Source: Loigolactobacillus iwatensis
GTDB lineage: Bacteria; Bacillota; Bacilli; Lactobacillales; Lactobacillaceae
Assembly (NCBI RefSeq): GCF_003950295.1
Contig: NZ_RHNP01000023.1
Span: 1 to 43,940 of the forward strand
Length of the DNA: 43,940 nt
Direction of reading: 5' to 3'
Part shown: piece after piece, positions 1 to 8,086 of the stretch
How the letters are laid out: each line of letters starts with the position of its first letter
Numbering within the stretch: position 1 is the first letter of the stretch
Position numbers and translations under genes: made by a program
The notes under the pieces: generated by a model
What the model saw: the letters and a program-made list of their open reading frames with translations, nothing else
The model's database searches: none
What the model was told of the DNA's origin: nothing

Positions 1-77
1 GTGAGCTCTTTTTCTGCACAAAAATCCTGTTAATAGTTTACCATTTGTAAACTATCAACAGGAAAAAGTATAGAGCC
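1..77. mobile_element. Insertion-sequence end (contig-terminal inverted copy)
   Basis: These 77 bases are the exact reverse complement of 43864-43940. Read toward the contig end they begin GGCTCTATACTTTTTCCTG, which resembles the GGCTCT-type terminal repeats of ISL3-family elements; the family call is from memory and tentative. Inside is a 16-bp stem (29-44 against 50-65, one G-T pair, 5-base loop). No transposase is visible because the sequence ends here. Confidence 0.6.
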
Positions 78-141
78 TAAATTCCTAGTTAATGGAATTT
101 AGCAGCCTTTTTAGTACGATTTACTTCACCGTTATCATTAA

Positions 142-1026
142 TTAATGCTTATCAGTTGAATCCGAATGGTGATCATGCCCTTGCCGCGGACGTTGGGGCC
201 TGCTGGGGCGGCCAGAAAACGGCTGCTGATGCGGGCCGCCGTTTGAAAAGTCACGGTCGCCAAAACTACCTTTAAAAAGTTGACTCATTTCTGTTCCCAT
301 ATCCGTTTGCCAATTAGGATTAGTTTGCCGCTGACTTGCGTATTTACGACTGATTTCCCGCTGTTGTTTACGAAAGTCGCGCATCTTAGCGTTAGACATC
401 TGCAGATACTGACTTTGATCATCCTGGGACAAATTGGTCACTTCTTGCAAATCAGTTTGATCCTCACGAATTGTAATGAACGAGATCACCGGCAGGGTCA
501 AATAAAACCATAACGCCCATCCTGGTTTGAAATAAGCCAAAATTAGGAGGGCCACGTTCACAAGCGCAATAAAATTAGTGTGGTTACCGTAGATTCGGTG
601 AAAAATCTTTTCAATGTCTTTGTGATCGCTATACTTTTGCCGAATCACAAAGTAACTGACCGCAATAAACAATCCGTTGACAATTATAGTCAAAATACCG
701 TACGCAATAACGGTAACGCGATTGGTATCTACCGTAATCAATTTTGTAAAAATCGGCGTTAACGAAAGAAAGGCCAGAAAGGTAAACTCTAATACAAAAA
801 TCTTATTATTCATTGTTTCGGCATCAATAAACAACATTGAATGTTGGTACCAGATATTGGCAACAAAACAAAAGCTGATAAAAAAGATGCCGATAGCTTT
901 ACCGAACTGTAAATATTCAACCACCGAATTATGGTGGGGTAATGGTAATTCCAGGACCATGATTGTAATGATAATCGCAATAACGGCGTCACTAAAAGCA
1001 TCCATCCGTTCTTTTAATTTTTCCAT
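142..1026 (-). CDS. TMEM175-family (DUF1211) potassium channel-like membrane protein
   Basis: This is a probable 294-residue integral membrane protein of the TMEM175/DUF1211 family, whose bacterial members form potassium-selective channels. The first helix carries the family signature: Arg7 followed by Phe-Ser-Asp at 11-13 and a Thr/Leu-rich continuation ending in LELP. About six hydrophobic segments follow (roughly 9-27, 44-62, 77-96, 106-128, 150-168, 172-188). I chose the ATG at 1026 because it places the signature helix at the N-terminus and has AGAGG upstream; the longer open frame to 1095 adds an unconvincing leader. The roughly 100-residue C-terminal tail is hydrophilic, rich in Gln, Arg, Pro and His, and longer than I expect for the family. 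The gene is the last one before the IS-bounded end. Confidence 0.8.
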   Translation of the reverse strand: MEKLKERMDAFSDAVIAIIITIMVLELPLPHHNSVVEYLQFGKAIGIFFISFCFVANIWYQHSMLFIDAETMNNKIFVLEFTFLAFLSLTPIFTKLITVDTNRVTVIAYGILTIIVNGLFIAVSYFVIRQKYSDHKDIEKIFHRIYGNHTNFIALVNVALLILAYFKPGWALWFYLTLPVISFITIREDQTDLQEVTNLSQDDQSQYLQMSNAKMRDFRKQQREISRKYASQRQTNPNWQTDMGTEMSQLFKGSFGDRDFSNGGPHQQPFSGRPSRPQRPRQGHDHHSDSTDKH

Positions 1027-1186
1027 TATAAAATAGCCTCTTTTAAAATAATTTAAACCAGCAGCATGAAATTTACAACAAAAAACGTGCGGCAAAAGGC
1101 ATTATATTCCGTTTTTGCTTAGTTCACCACTAATCCCAGTAAGCAACAACCTTCAGAACCTACCCTTGTCACACGTTATAACTCAT

Positions 1187-1906
1187 TTACTTGGTGATGT
1201 ACATGTACAACGTTGTCGTTGAAAAGCCAATATTGTAGTGGACACCATTAGAAGTAATTTCTTTAACCGTTGTTTGACCACTTGATTGGTTCTTAGTTTG
1301 CTTACTGAATTCCTTAAAGACCTTTTCCCCATCAGCACCTACTGTTGATGAGAAAACTGAAAAGGCGGTCCCGAATTCTTGTTGGGCCGACTTCTGTTTT
1401 AGTGTTTTAGTTGGGATGATAAAAGTGGCACCGATTAACTGACCGTTTTGGATATTACCCCGAATTGTGTAGCTATCAGTTTTAATTAAATCATGAATTC
1501 CAGGGTTGACGGTCTCAGGCAGGGCCTTAGCCGTTAAATGCATTTGCTGCAAAATAGCACTATACTTCATTGTCAGCATTGCGTAACTGCCCAACGGCTT
1601 AACTTTTTTAATCTGAACCTTCTTCGTCACTGTTTTACCAGAAGATTTGGCCTTAACCTTGACCGTTTGCTGAACGTTACTAGCAGGAACGGTGAAAACA
1701 TAGTCACCGTGATTGTTTTTAACTTTACTGGTTTTTTTACCGATTTGATAAGTTAGATCAGCACTAGAACTAGCCGTTCCTTTAACAACGGCGGTCATCC
1801 CACTAGGTTTATACGTGGTCTTAGTCGTCGTTAATTTTAGATTAGAACAACCGGCAAGTACTAACACCAGCATTAACGCCAAACCAGCCGTGATTTTCTT
1901 CTTCAT
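1187..1906 (-). CDS. Predicted lipoprotein, unknown function
   Basis: This is a 239-residue secreted lipoprotein of unknown function. A Lys-rich start and hydrophobic stretch lead to the lipobox LAGC, with the lipidated Cys near residue 20, so the protein should be anchored on the outer face of the membrane. Residues about 25-100 are Thr/Lys/Val-rich and alternate like a small Ig-like beta domain. The rest looks like a separate domain with no motif I recognise. The start ATG has GAGGG at good distance. It stands alone, 280 bases after the start of the putative channel gene and well downstream of the phosphoesterase. No terminator is obvious. Confidence 0.75.
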   Translation of the reverse strand: MKKKITAGLALMLVLVLAGCSNLKLTTTKTTYKPSGMTAVVKGTASSSADLTYQIGKKTSKVKNNHGDYVFTVPASNVQQTVKVKAKSSGKTVTKKVQIKKVKPLGSYAMLTMKYSAILQQMHLTAKALPETVNPGIHDLIKTDSYTIRGNIQNGQLIGATFIIPTKTLKQKSAQQEFGTAFSVFSSTVGADGEKVFKEFSKQTKNQSSGQTTVKEITSNGVHYNIGFSTTTLYMYITK

Positions 1907-2308
1907 TTTATTAATCCCTCGCTTTAATTTCGTTAAATATGTATCCTAAAAGTCTTTTTCAATCTTATACTTTTAAGGTGCGCTTTTCAATTAGAAGATA
2001 ACGCAAATTAATTGGTGCGAAATGTCAATTATTGATCAACCATTCTTAAGCCTCCGACCAGTTGGATTAGCCACATTTCAAGCATAACAATTCATCAAAA
2101 TGGTCAAGCATTAATCTGCTCCAGCCGTACAGCCGCAGCAAACTGGGTCAGATGAGTTTGGGCCAAATTCAAAGAATTCACCGCTAACTTCGCGCTTGTT
2201 TCACTGCTTGTGGGCGAATTTTCAATCATCAATTTGAATTATCGGCTAAACTGGTATGAAATAATGCACACTAACACTTCGAAGACGGCATTAATGTGCA
2301 CTTAAATT
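1907..2308. other. 402-bp intergenic stretch with one possible small ORF
   Basis: No convincing gene. On the minus strand a 41-codon frame runs from ATG at 2229 to TGA at 2104 and encodes a Leu/Ala/Gln-rich, helix-like peptide, but it has no good ribosome binding site. It could be a tiny gene, the tail of a decayed gene, or chance. Confidence 0.3.
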
Positions 2309-3871
2309 TTAATCGGATTGATTGATGACGTCAAAATTATGATTAACGCTTGCAGTCACCACCGGATGGGCCTTGAAGTAATCCGCAATTAACTCAGGCA
2401 TCTCACGCTGAACCTCATGCTCAATTAAACTTGGGTTAAACATCGTAAAGTTACCACCACCGCCAGCACGATAACCGTTTAGCGCGATTTTAAATTGATC
2501 GGTTGGCAGCACCTTCCGGCCATGATATTCTAAGCGTGTAATTCGCTGTCCCTTTGGCCGGGCAACGTTAATCGTGTAATCAATCCCCTCGTACATGTCA
2601 TAGTTATAGTACTGTTTTTTCGGGTGTAAAAACTTCGCGTTAATCCCCACTCTATTCTTACCCAGTGGTGCAAAAAATAAGGCGGATTTTTCTAACGCTG
2701 CTCGCAAAATTGCGCCACTAACTGCGACCAACGCAACAGTATTAGGGTAAACATAATTAGTCACCACTTGCCGCATGGTCACCTGCGCACCAAAGCCAGT
2801 GCTCTCATTATTAAATAGCGCGGTTGCCGAGATATCTGCCCCTACGGCCGTCATTTGAACACGCTGAATGAACTCAACGTAGGCCGTTTCAACAATCCGG
2901 GCCTGATTCGGATTCTTAATTTGCATATCGCCCTTAACTTGGCCCAATGGTTGATCTAACCAGCGCTCAGCCTCCTGTTGTAGTGGCCACATCTTGGTGA
3001 CCAGTCGTGGCTCACTAACCTTAGCCGTGGGTAATAAGGTTGCTGTTGAAGCCGTTACACTCACCAATGGCTTTGTGGCCACGGTTAACTGAATTTTTCC
3101 CACTGCTGAGCCGCGATAACCCGGCTGAACAATGGGAACGCCGAGAACATGGCTGGCCAAACTACGGTGTTGGTGGCCGGTGACTAAGGCGTCAATACCG
3201 GGAACCTCCCGTAGCAAACGGTAGCCTTCATTTTCGTCGTTCACAATCCCCACTGGCTGGCCCGTTTTAAGATCAGCCTCAAAGCCACCGTGGTAAGCCA
3301 CCACAACAACATCGGCGAGTTGCCGCAATTTAGGCACGTACTGCTTTGCCGTTGTGACAATCGATTGAAAGTTTAACCCCTGAATGTGCCGTGGCGTTTC
3401 CCAGAACGGAATGTGGGCCGTGGTTAGACCAAGAACTGCAACCGTCACACCAGCACAATCAAATAATTTGTAGGCCGAACCAAAAGCTGGCTTACCGGCC
3501 GTTGTTAAAATGTTTGCGCAGAGCACAGGCTGAGTCAAACTGGCCAATGCTTGCTGCAAATAAGGCCGGCCAAAATTAAATTCATGATTACCTAAAATTT
3601 GGACATCATAGTTTATTTCATTATAGGCTTGGGTTAAATTCTCCGGAGCAACTGGCTGCTTTTGGCGAGCAATGTAGTAGGCCAATGGTGAGCCTTGCAA
3701 AAAATCACCAGTTTCAATAGTTAAAACTGGTCCTGGTGCAGCTTTCCGCTGGGCCTCAATCACAGCAGCAGCGCGGACCAACCCAAATGGCGCCGTTAAT
3801 TGCTTGGTTCGATAATCAGTGGGGTACAGGTAACCGTGAATATCGCTGGTTGTTAAAAGTGTTAACTTCAT
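2309..3871 (-). CDS. 5'-nucleotidase / cyclic-nucleotide phosphodiesterase family metallophosphoesterase (UshA/YunD-like)
   Basis: This 520-residue enzyme belongs to the two-domain UshA/CpdB family, which hydrolyses nucleotides or related phosphoesters with two metal ions. The N-terminal calcineurin-like domain shows the metal ligands in order: SDIHG (about residues 10-14), TGDF, GNHEF, a later YHGG, and TGHQHR. The C-terminal substrate-binding domain carries the glycine-rich NGYRAGGGGNF near residue 470. There is no signal peptide or membrane anchor, so unlike E. coli UshA it is likely cytosolic, as I would expect for Bacillus YunD. The ATG at 3871 begins directly with the first beta strand. 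Its GGGGG ribosome binding site lies inside the end of the HNH-like gene, whose stop is one base upstream, so the two are probably co-transcribed and coupled. The exact substrate cannot be read from sequence. Confidence 0.88.
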   Translation of the reverse strand: MKLTLLTTSDIHGYLYPTDYRTKQLTAPFGLVRAAAVIEAQRKAAPGPVLTIETGDFLQGSPLAYYIARQKQPVAPENLTQAYNEINYDVQILGNHEFNFGRPYLQQALASLTQPVLCANILTTAGKPAFGSAYKLFDCAGVTVAVLGLTTAHIPFWETPRHIQGLNFQSIVTTAKQYVPKLRQLADVVVVAYHGGFEADLKTGQPVGIVNDENEGYRLLREVPGIDALVTGHQHRSLASHVLGVPIVQPGYRGSAVGKIQLTVATKPLVSVTASTATLLPTAKVSEPRLVTKMWPLQQEAERWLDQPLGQVKGDMQIKNPNQARIVETAYVEFIQRVQMTAVGADISATALFNNESTGFGAQVTMRQVVTNYVYPNTVALVAVSGAILRAALEKSALFFAPLGKNRVGINAKFLHPKKQYYNYDMYEGIDYTINVARPKGQRITRLEYHGRKVLPTDQFKIALNGYRAGGGGNFTMFNPSLIEHEVQREMPELIADYFKAHPVVTASVNHNFDVINQSD

Positions 3872-3872
3872 C

Positions 3873-4808
3873 CTATTTTGTTCCCCCTGCATTCAGGCCG
3901 TGAAACAAATACTGCCGGTGCCAATTAAGAAATGGCTTACTAGCGGCAGTAAATGCTAATCGCAATTTAGGTTGCGGCAATAGTCGCTCACGGTCTAGTA
4001 ACGCTAAATTGGCCGCGGGCATTAACTTGCCACCCCGGCTGAAGCTAAGGTAGCCTTGTTCCACTAAGGCCGCGTGAATCGGACAAAGAATTAGACCATT
4101 TTCCGCCAATATCCGCTCAGACTGAGGTGAATCCTTCGTCGGTTTAAGCCGAACTGCCTTTAACAAAGTAGGCGTCTCAACACCACAAATAGCACACTGA
4201 ACCACTTGCTGCTGGAAAACACGTTGCCGGAAAAGCTTTTGCTGCGCGCCAACTTGTGCTTGCAAAACTAACCTGGCCTTAACAATCATTGCCAATAAGG
4301 GATTATCGATCGTTGAAGTAACCGTCGACATACTTAACTGAAGTTGTTCATTTTTTTGGGTAAAATAATTTTGTTCAATTTGCTGTAAGAAAAGTTGGGT
4401 TAACTCGGCATAACACGGATAAAGGTAGCCTTGATTGCCGGCGCCATTTTGTTGAAAGGCCGAGTGTTGTTGTGGTAATAGTGGGCGAATTAAGGGCAAA
4501 ATTTGTTTGATTTGAATTGGCCGTGGCAATTCATAGTAGTGCAACTGAACGAGGCGAACAATTGGCCGCGCACCATCAGTAACTAATTCTTCGGGTAGTA
4601 AACTACTCGTTAGTGGCGCCGTCACCTGACTTAAGGCGACAAGTGCTCCGGCAACGTAATGAAAAACAATGTCACCTGGCTGAACTTCAGCCAATCGCGC
4701 CCAGGATGGCGGTAACTGGCCACTTTGATCATTTTGATATGTCCAAATAATCCCCGCGGCTCGCTCTGCCTGATACGTTCGCCCCTGCATAACTATAAAT
4801 GCTTGCAC
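3873..4808 (-). CDS. HNH-type protein with PUA/EVE-like N-terminus; catalytic His missing
   Basis: This is a 311-residue protein. The N-terminus (about 1-65, with GDIVFHYVAGAL) resembles the PUA/EVE-like modules that precede HNH domains in some restriction-type enzymes. Residues 205-250 have the zinc-knuckle HNH layout: Cys205-x2-Cys208, Asn237, then Cys242-x2-His245. In the family the first catalytic position reads (S/D)HIKP; here it reads VRLKP, with Arg220 where the His should be, and the later Asp position is Glu. I infer a binding protein or a dead nuclease rather than an active one. The start is GTG at 4808, chosen because the preceding GGGG and the extra residues fit a full first strand; an ATG at 4790 is the alternative. 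It heads a two-gene unit with the phosphoesterase. Confidence 0.6.
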   Translation of the reverse strand: MQAFIVMQGRTYQAERAAGIIWTYQNDQSGQLPPSWARLAEVQPGDIVFHYVAGALVALSQVTAPLTSSLLPEELVTDGARPIVRLVQLHYYELPRPIQIKQILPLIRPLLPQQHSAFQQNGAGNQGYLYPCYAELTQLFLQQIEQNYFTQKNEQLQLSMSTVTSTIDNPLLAMIVKARLVLQAQVGAQQKLFRQRVFQQQVVQCAICGVETPTLLKAVRLKPTKDSPQSERILAENGLILCPIHAALVEQGYLSFSRGGKLMPAANLALLDRERLLPQPKLRLAFTAASKPFLNWHRQYLFHGLNAGGTK

Positions 4809-5110
4809 CTCAAAAACCCCACTTTCATTAACTCCCGTAGTCTAAATGCTATTTAAAAAATATTGTCATTTAATCTAACAATATTATTAACCGTTATTAC
4901 TTGTTTCTTCTACTAATCAAGCAAACACTAATTTTCCATTACCACTTGGCTAAGTCAAACTACGACAACTGCAAGGGAAAACGACAATTAGTTGTGCTTC
5001 GTCTAAATAACCAACTTGATTTTAAAGTAAACTACCAGCGTCTTTTCAAACACGCTCGCTGGTCCTTAGCTATATTCTAGTGGAGCAACCGCCAAGATGC
5101 AATTATCAAA
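4809..5110. other. Intergenic region with operator-like inverted repeat (4859-4885)
   Basis: About 300 bases without a gene. AATATTGT (4859-4866) and ACAATATT (4878-4885) form a perfect 8-bp inverted repeat with an 11-base spacer, upstream of the HNH-like gene. A second 7-bp inverted repeat (ACCAGCG/CGCTGGT) lies near 5034-5065. Either could be an operator; no promoter is clear. Confidence 0.3.
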
Positions 5111-5116
5111 GTAGAT

Positions 5117-5149
5117 AAAAAAAGCTACTTGGCAATTGCCAAGTAGCTT
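5117..5149 (-). terminator. Rho-independent terminator of rplS
   Basis: A perfect 28-base palindrome (5122-5149, arms starting AAGCTACTTGGC) is followed on the minus strand by a run of T (5117-5123). It lies 12 bases after the rplS stop. Confidence 0.93.
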
Positions 5150-5160
5150 TAAAGTCAAGC

Positions 5161-5508
5161 TTAACGACGAATTTCTTTGATTCGGGCTGCTTTACCATGA
5201 AGTGCACGTAAGTAGTACAACTTAGCACGGCGTACCTTACCATGACGGATAACGTCAATGGAAGCAACACGTGGTGTGTGAATAGGGAATGTCCGTTCAA
5301 CACCGACACCATTACTGATCTTACGAACAGTATAAGTTTCGCTAATACCTGCGCCACGACGTTTGATAACAACGCCTTCGAAAAGCTGGATACGTTCACG
5401 CGTGCCTTCAACAACACGAGCGTGAACACGAACAGTATCACCAGGGCGGAAGTTAGGAATATCAGTCCGCAATTGGTCTTTCGTGATCTCTGTAATTAAT
5501 GGGTTCAT
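5161..5508 (-). CDS. rplS: 50S ribosomal protein L19
   Basis: This 115-residue protein is ribosomal protein L19, which sits at the interface of the two ribosomal subunits. The sequence is typical throughout: [19 protein letters not shown], then [10 protein letters not shown], then ETYTVRKIS and a basic C-terminus. The start ATG at 5508 (beginning MNPLITEI) has AAGGAG at ideal distance, and the longer open frame to 5535 is untranslated leader. It is transcribed alone here, with its own promoter, a structured leader and a strong terminator, rather than directly behind trmD as in Bacillus. Confidence 0.98.
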   Translation of the reverse strand: MNPLITEITKDQLRTDIPNFRPGDTVRVHARVVEGTRERIQLFEGVVIKRRGAGISETYTVRKISNGVGVERTFPIHTPRVASIDVIRHGKVRRAKLYYLRALHGKAARIKEIRR

Positions 5509-5590
5509 AACAAATTTCTCCTTTTCTACAGACATTCTTGTCTAAGCAAGGCAGCGGAATATCGTAATAAGTGACCTAAACATCACAACA
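5509..5590 (-). promoter_or_regulatory. Candidate L19 ribosomal-protein leader RNA
   Basis: The untranslated leader between the rplS promoter and start contains a small AGACA-AGAA-TGTCT hairpin directly before the ribosome binding site, plus a CCTTG/CAAG complementarity around it. Firmicutes commonly carry an autoregulatory L19 leader here (Rfam L19_leader family). The match is judged by position and shape only. Confidence 0.5.
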
Positions 5591-5594
5591 AATA

Positions 5595-5623
5595 ATTTTA
5601 GCATAGCTCTTCTTGCCTGTAAA
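5595..5623 (-). promoter_or_regulatory. rplS promoter
   Basis: On the minus strand TTTACA (5623-5618) and TAAAAT (5600-5595) are separated by exactly 17 bases, a near-consensus sigma-A promoter. Confidence 0.8.
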
Positions 5624-6077
5624 GGGGTTTTCCTTTATAAGCGATTATTTTATTTCTACAAAACTGTTCTTAGCAGTTTTCAAGTCGCAGTAAAACGTCA
5701 TTGCCACAATCGTTCATCACAAAAAGATGTCCTGCTGCCAAACAGTCTTTTACACCAGCAACCAACCCACAATTGACTATGCTATACTAAATTCAATTGA
5801 GTGTTGTCAGACAAATCTTTACGAAATAAATGGCGGAATAACAGACGTAACTTACGGTTTATTATGAATAATCACCAACTATTGTGGCACAATAATTCTT
5901 ACCTGACCAAAATTGTCCTTGCAATTACGACATACTAATAGCTATTAACACATAGTCCCTCAATTTTTAAAAGAACCGTTAACTTACGTTTAACTTTAAC
6001 CACCGCCAGAAGTTCAACATCTGCTACAAATCATTAGACGTCAGCCTTAAGTCGTGTTTAGAAAAGGAGGAATTCAC
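5624..6077. other. Long intergenic region between rplS promoter and the 6078 gene
   Basis: About 450 bases without a gene on either strand. An extended -10 (TGCTATACT, ending about 5788) on the plus strand could drive the gene at 6078, which would leave a leader of nearly 300 bases. No hairpin with a T run and no recognisable riboswitch was seen. Confidence 0.3.
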
Positions 6078-6407
6078 GTGCGAATTGTTGATTTTTTAAC
6101 TTTACTAGGTGGTACCAACCAACAAATCATCGTTCAATACGAGTACGGCGCCAATCGTCACGGTAAAAGAACTGGTATCGTCGATAAAGTTCAGTTCATC
6201 AATCTGAGTACTTTAGAAATTGTGGACGCCAAACAGCCGCAAATTTATTTAACCGCCGCTGACACGGCAAAGCCCAAACATCTATGGGAATTAATTCTCT
6301 TATTAAAACAACACAATTTACAACGCTTTATGTATGTCCGCTACGGTGCGTATCTACACCCATTATTTGGCTACCGAATTGGTGATAACAAGCTTTTATT
6401 GGCCTAA
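6078..6407 (+). CDS. Small protein of unknown function
   Basis: This is a 109-residue soluble protein that I do not recognise. It has no signal peptide, membrane segment or Cys. The N-terminal half looks like beta strands (RIVDFLTLL, then QQIIVQYEYG) and the C-terminal half is mixed, with LWELILLLKQHNL and two Tyr-rich strands. I chose the GTG at 6078 because AAGGAGG lies 7 bases before it; the GTG at 6054 would place that Shine-Dalgarno sequence inside the gene. It reads against all its neighbours and separates trmD from rplS. Only a weak GCCT/AGGC stem before a T run follows it. Confidence 0.7.
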   Translation: MRIVDFLTLLGGTNQQIIVQYEYGANRHGKRTGIVDKVQFINLSTLEIVDAKQPQIYLTAADTAKPKHLWELILLLKQHNLQRFMYVRYGAYLHPLFGYRIGDNKLLLA

Positions 6408-6451
6408 AATCAGGCAACCACTTTTTTTACGCTTAACCGAATATTGTGTCA

Positions 6452-6481
6452 CCTAAAAGAGCCAGCCGTACAAGACTGGCT
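6452..6481 (-). terminator. Probable terminator after trmD
   Basis: AGCCAG and CTGGCT (6460-6465 and 6476-6481) form a stem overlapping the trmD stop codon, followed on the minus strand by CTTTTAGG. The T run is short, so termination may be partial. Confidence 0.6.
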
Positions 6482-7232
6482 AATCGGTTGCTTGATTAGC
6501 CTCTTCATCTTTTACTTCCCATAAAAGATCTTGTTGCTCATGGGTTAATTTAATTGTTTCCAATAAATCCGGCCGACGTAAATAAGTTCGCCGCAAGGAT
6601 TCCTTTTCTTCCCACCGAGCAATCAGTTGGTGGTTACCGTTAGTTAGCACTCCCGGCACCGCCATCCCATCGAAATCCGCGGGCCGGGTGTACTGTGGGT
6701 GTTCCAAAAGGCCGTCAGCAAATGAATCATGAGAAGCAGATTGATCATTGCCCAGCACGCCAGGCAATAAACGGACAGTGGTGTCAATCATCACCATGGC
6801 CCCAAGTTCACCGCCCGTTAGTACATAATCACCTAAAGATATTTCGTCGGTCACTAAATTACGAATTCGTTCGTCATAGCCTTCATAGTGACCACAAATA
6901 AAGACTAAATGTTCTGATTTAGAAAGATCCTGGGCAACTTTTTGGGTAAACGGAACACCGGCTGGATCTAACAAAATAACCCGCTTTTTACCTGGATGGG
7001 CCTGGTTCAAGGCCGCCATTGCCGCATAAATCGGCTGTGGCTTCAATAACATCCCTTCACCGCCACCATACGGATAATCATCAACCGTATGGTGCTTAGT
7101 ATCATCGGAATACGGGCGAAAATCGGTCACATCAATATTTAATAAACCACGTTCCTGTGCCTTACCAATAATTGATTCATTAAAAACGCCTGTAAACATA
7201 TCGGGAAATAAACTTAAAACATCAATTCGCAT
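6480..7232 (-). CDS. trmD: tRNA (guanine-N1-)-methyltransferase
   Basis: TrmD methylates G37 of tRNAs next to the anticodon, using S-adenosylmethionine, and prevents +1 frameshifting. The 250-residue protein shows the family motifs in order: [10 protein letters not shown], then [13 protein letters not shown], then [15 protein letters not shown], which forms the trefoil-knot SAM site, and [10 protein letters not shown] start it at the ATG at 7232, with AAGGA 11 bases upstream; a TTG two codons earlier is possible. It overlaps the end of rimM by 11 bases, so the two are translationally coupled. Confidence 0.97.
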   Translation of the reverse strand: MRIDVLSLFPDMFTGVFNESIIGKAQERGLLNIDVTDFRPYSDDTKHHTVDDYPYGGGEGMLLKPQPIYAAMAALNQAHPGKKRVILLDPAGVPFTQKVAQDLSKSEHLVFICGHYEGYDERIRNLVTDEISLGDYVLTGGELGAMVMIDTTVRLLPGVLGNDQSASHDSFADGLLEHPQYTRPADFDGMAVPGVLTNGNHQLIARWEEKESLRRTYLRRPDLLETIKLTHEQQDLLWEVKDEEANQATD

Positions 7233-7752
7233 CGTCAATTAATCCTTCCGGTAAATCGATCATCACTACTTTAGTCGCTATATCAACGCTAAGTACTACT
7301 TGTTTAAGGTAAGGCAAGAGCCAATCCTTCTTGCCTGGGCGCTGAACAACCCAAACGTCATTTGCCCCCGGGCTTAGAATTTCTTTAACTGTCCCTAAAT
7401 CTTGCTTAGTTGCTTGGTCAATAATCTGACAGCCAATAATATCGCGGTAGTAGTAGCCTTCACCTGGTGTTAATTCCTGCTGGTCAGTCCGGGCGACTTG
7501 CAGGTCACTACCTTTAAACTTTTCAACATCGTTTATCGACGCTAAACCATCAAAGCTCAGTAGATCAAACTTTTTATGTTTCCGGTGCGTTTTAATCGTC
7601 AATTGTTGTTTAACGCCATTTAAGGTTAAATACAATTTAGAGCCTGGTTTAAAGCGCGCCTTAGTGAAATCCGTCGTTGCCATCACCCTAACCTCACCGG
7701 CAATTCCGTGAGTATTGACAATTTTACCAACGTTATAAAATTCTTCGGCCAT
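7222..7752 (-). CDS. rimM: Ribosome maturation factor RimM
   Basis: RimM helps assemble the head of the 30S subunit by binding protein S19. The 176-residue protein has the N-terminal beta-barrel (beginning [19 protein letters not shown]) and the PRC-barrel C-terminal half with the typical PGANDVWVV segment. The ATG at 7752 has GAAGGGA at good distance; seven further upstream codons are open but unlikely. It lies just after a terminator that follows khpA and overlaps trmD. Confidence 0.96.
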   Translation of the reverse strand: MAEEFYNVGKIVNTHGIAGEVRVMATTDFTKARFKPGSKLYLTLNGVKQQLTIKTHRKHKKFDLLSFDGLASINDVEKFKGSDLQVARTDQQELTPGEGYYYRDIIGCQIIDQATKQDLGTVKEILSPGANDVWVVQRPGKKDWLLPYLKQVVLSVDIATKVVMIDLPEGLIDDAN

Positions 7753-7790
7753 TTTTTGGTCCCTTCTAATCAATTAATTTTCTAACATTA

Positions 7791-7833
7791 ATAAAAAAGC
7801 ACTTGAACAAACCAATTGGTCTATTCAGGTGCT
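7791..7833 (-). terminator. Terminator or attenuator between khpA and rimM
   Basis: A long hairpin (7798-7833; outer arms AGCAC/GTGCT and TGAA/TTCA, inner ACCAATTGGT) is followed on the minus strand by TTTTTTATTA. It lies directly after the khpA stop, so rimM-trmD expression depends on read-through or on an unseen promoter. Confidence 0.8.
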
Positions 7834-7836
7834 CTA

Positions 7837-8076
7837 TTATTCAATAATGTTGAGACGCACTCGTTTGTTACCCGGTACTTTTACACTATAAACGATCGTT
7901 CTGATCGCCTGTGCCACACGACCTTGTTTACCGATAATGCGACCAATATCGTCATGATTGACATGCAGATCATATTCCACAAAACGCTCCGTTTCGTGTT
8001 CCACAATCTCAATGTCATCAGGTTGGGTGACAAGTGGCTGAACGATTGTTTTAATCAGTTCTTTCACATCTGTCAT
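7837..8076 (-). CDS. khpA: KH-domain RNA-binding protein KhpA (YlqC)
   Basis: This 79-residue protein is a single KH domain with the RNA-binding loop IIGKQGR near residue 49. In Firmicutes KhpA pairs with KhpB and binds many RNAs, influencing cell elongation and division. The start is the ATG at 8076; a TTG lies one codon upstream. It follows rpsP by ten bases, the standard arrangement, and is itself followed by a terminator. Confidence 0.93.
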   Translation of the reverse strand: MTDVKELIKTIVQPLVTQPDDIEIVEHETERFVEYDLHVNHDDIGRIIGKQGRVAQAIRTIVYSVKVPGNKRVRLNIIE

Positions 8077-8086
8077 CAATTAAACC

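Noticed and set aside
1-77. Reading the identical ends as a circular plasmid or phage overlap
   Set aside because: The ends are inverted, not direct, repeats, and the content is core chromosomal genes.
677-1036. 119-codon plus-strand frame opposite the putative channel gene
   Set aside because: Antisense shadow with no Shine-Dalgarno and no recognisable motif; the minus-strand frame carries the TMEM175 signature.
5106-5441. 111-codon minus-strand frame overlapping rplS
   Set aside because: It runs in another frame of rplS and through its terminator; not a gene.
5774-5788. TTGACT close to TATACT as a full promoter
   Set aside because: Only four bases separate the two hexamers, so they cannot act as -35 and -10; only the extended -10 is plausible.
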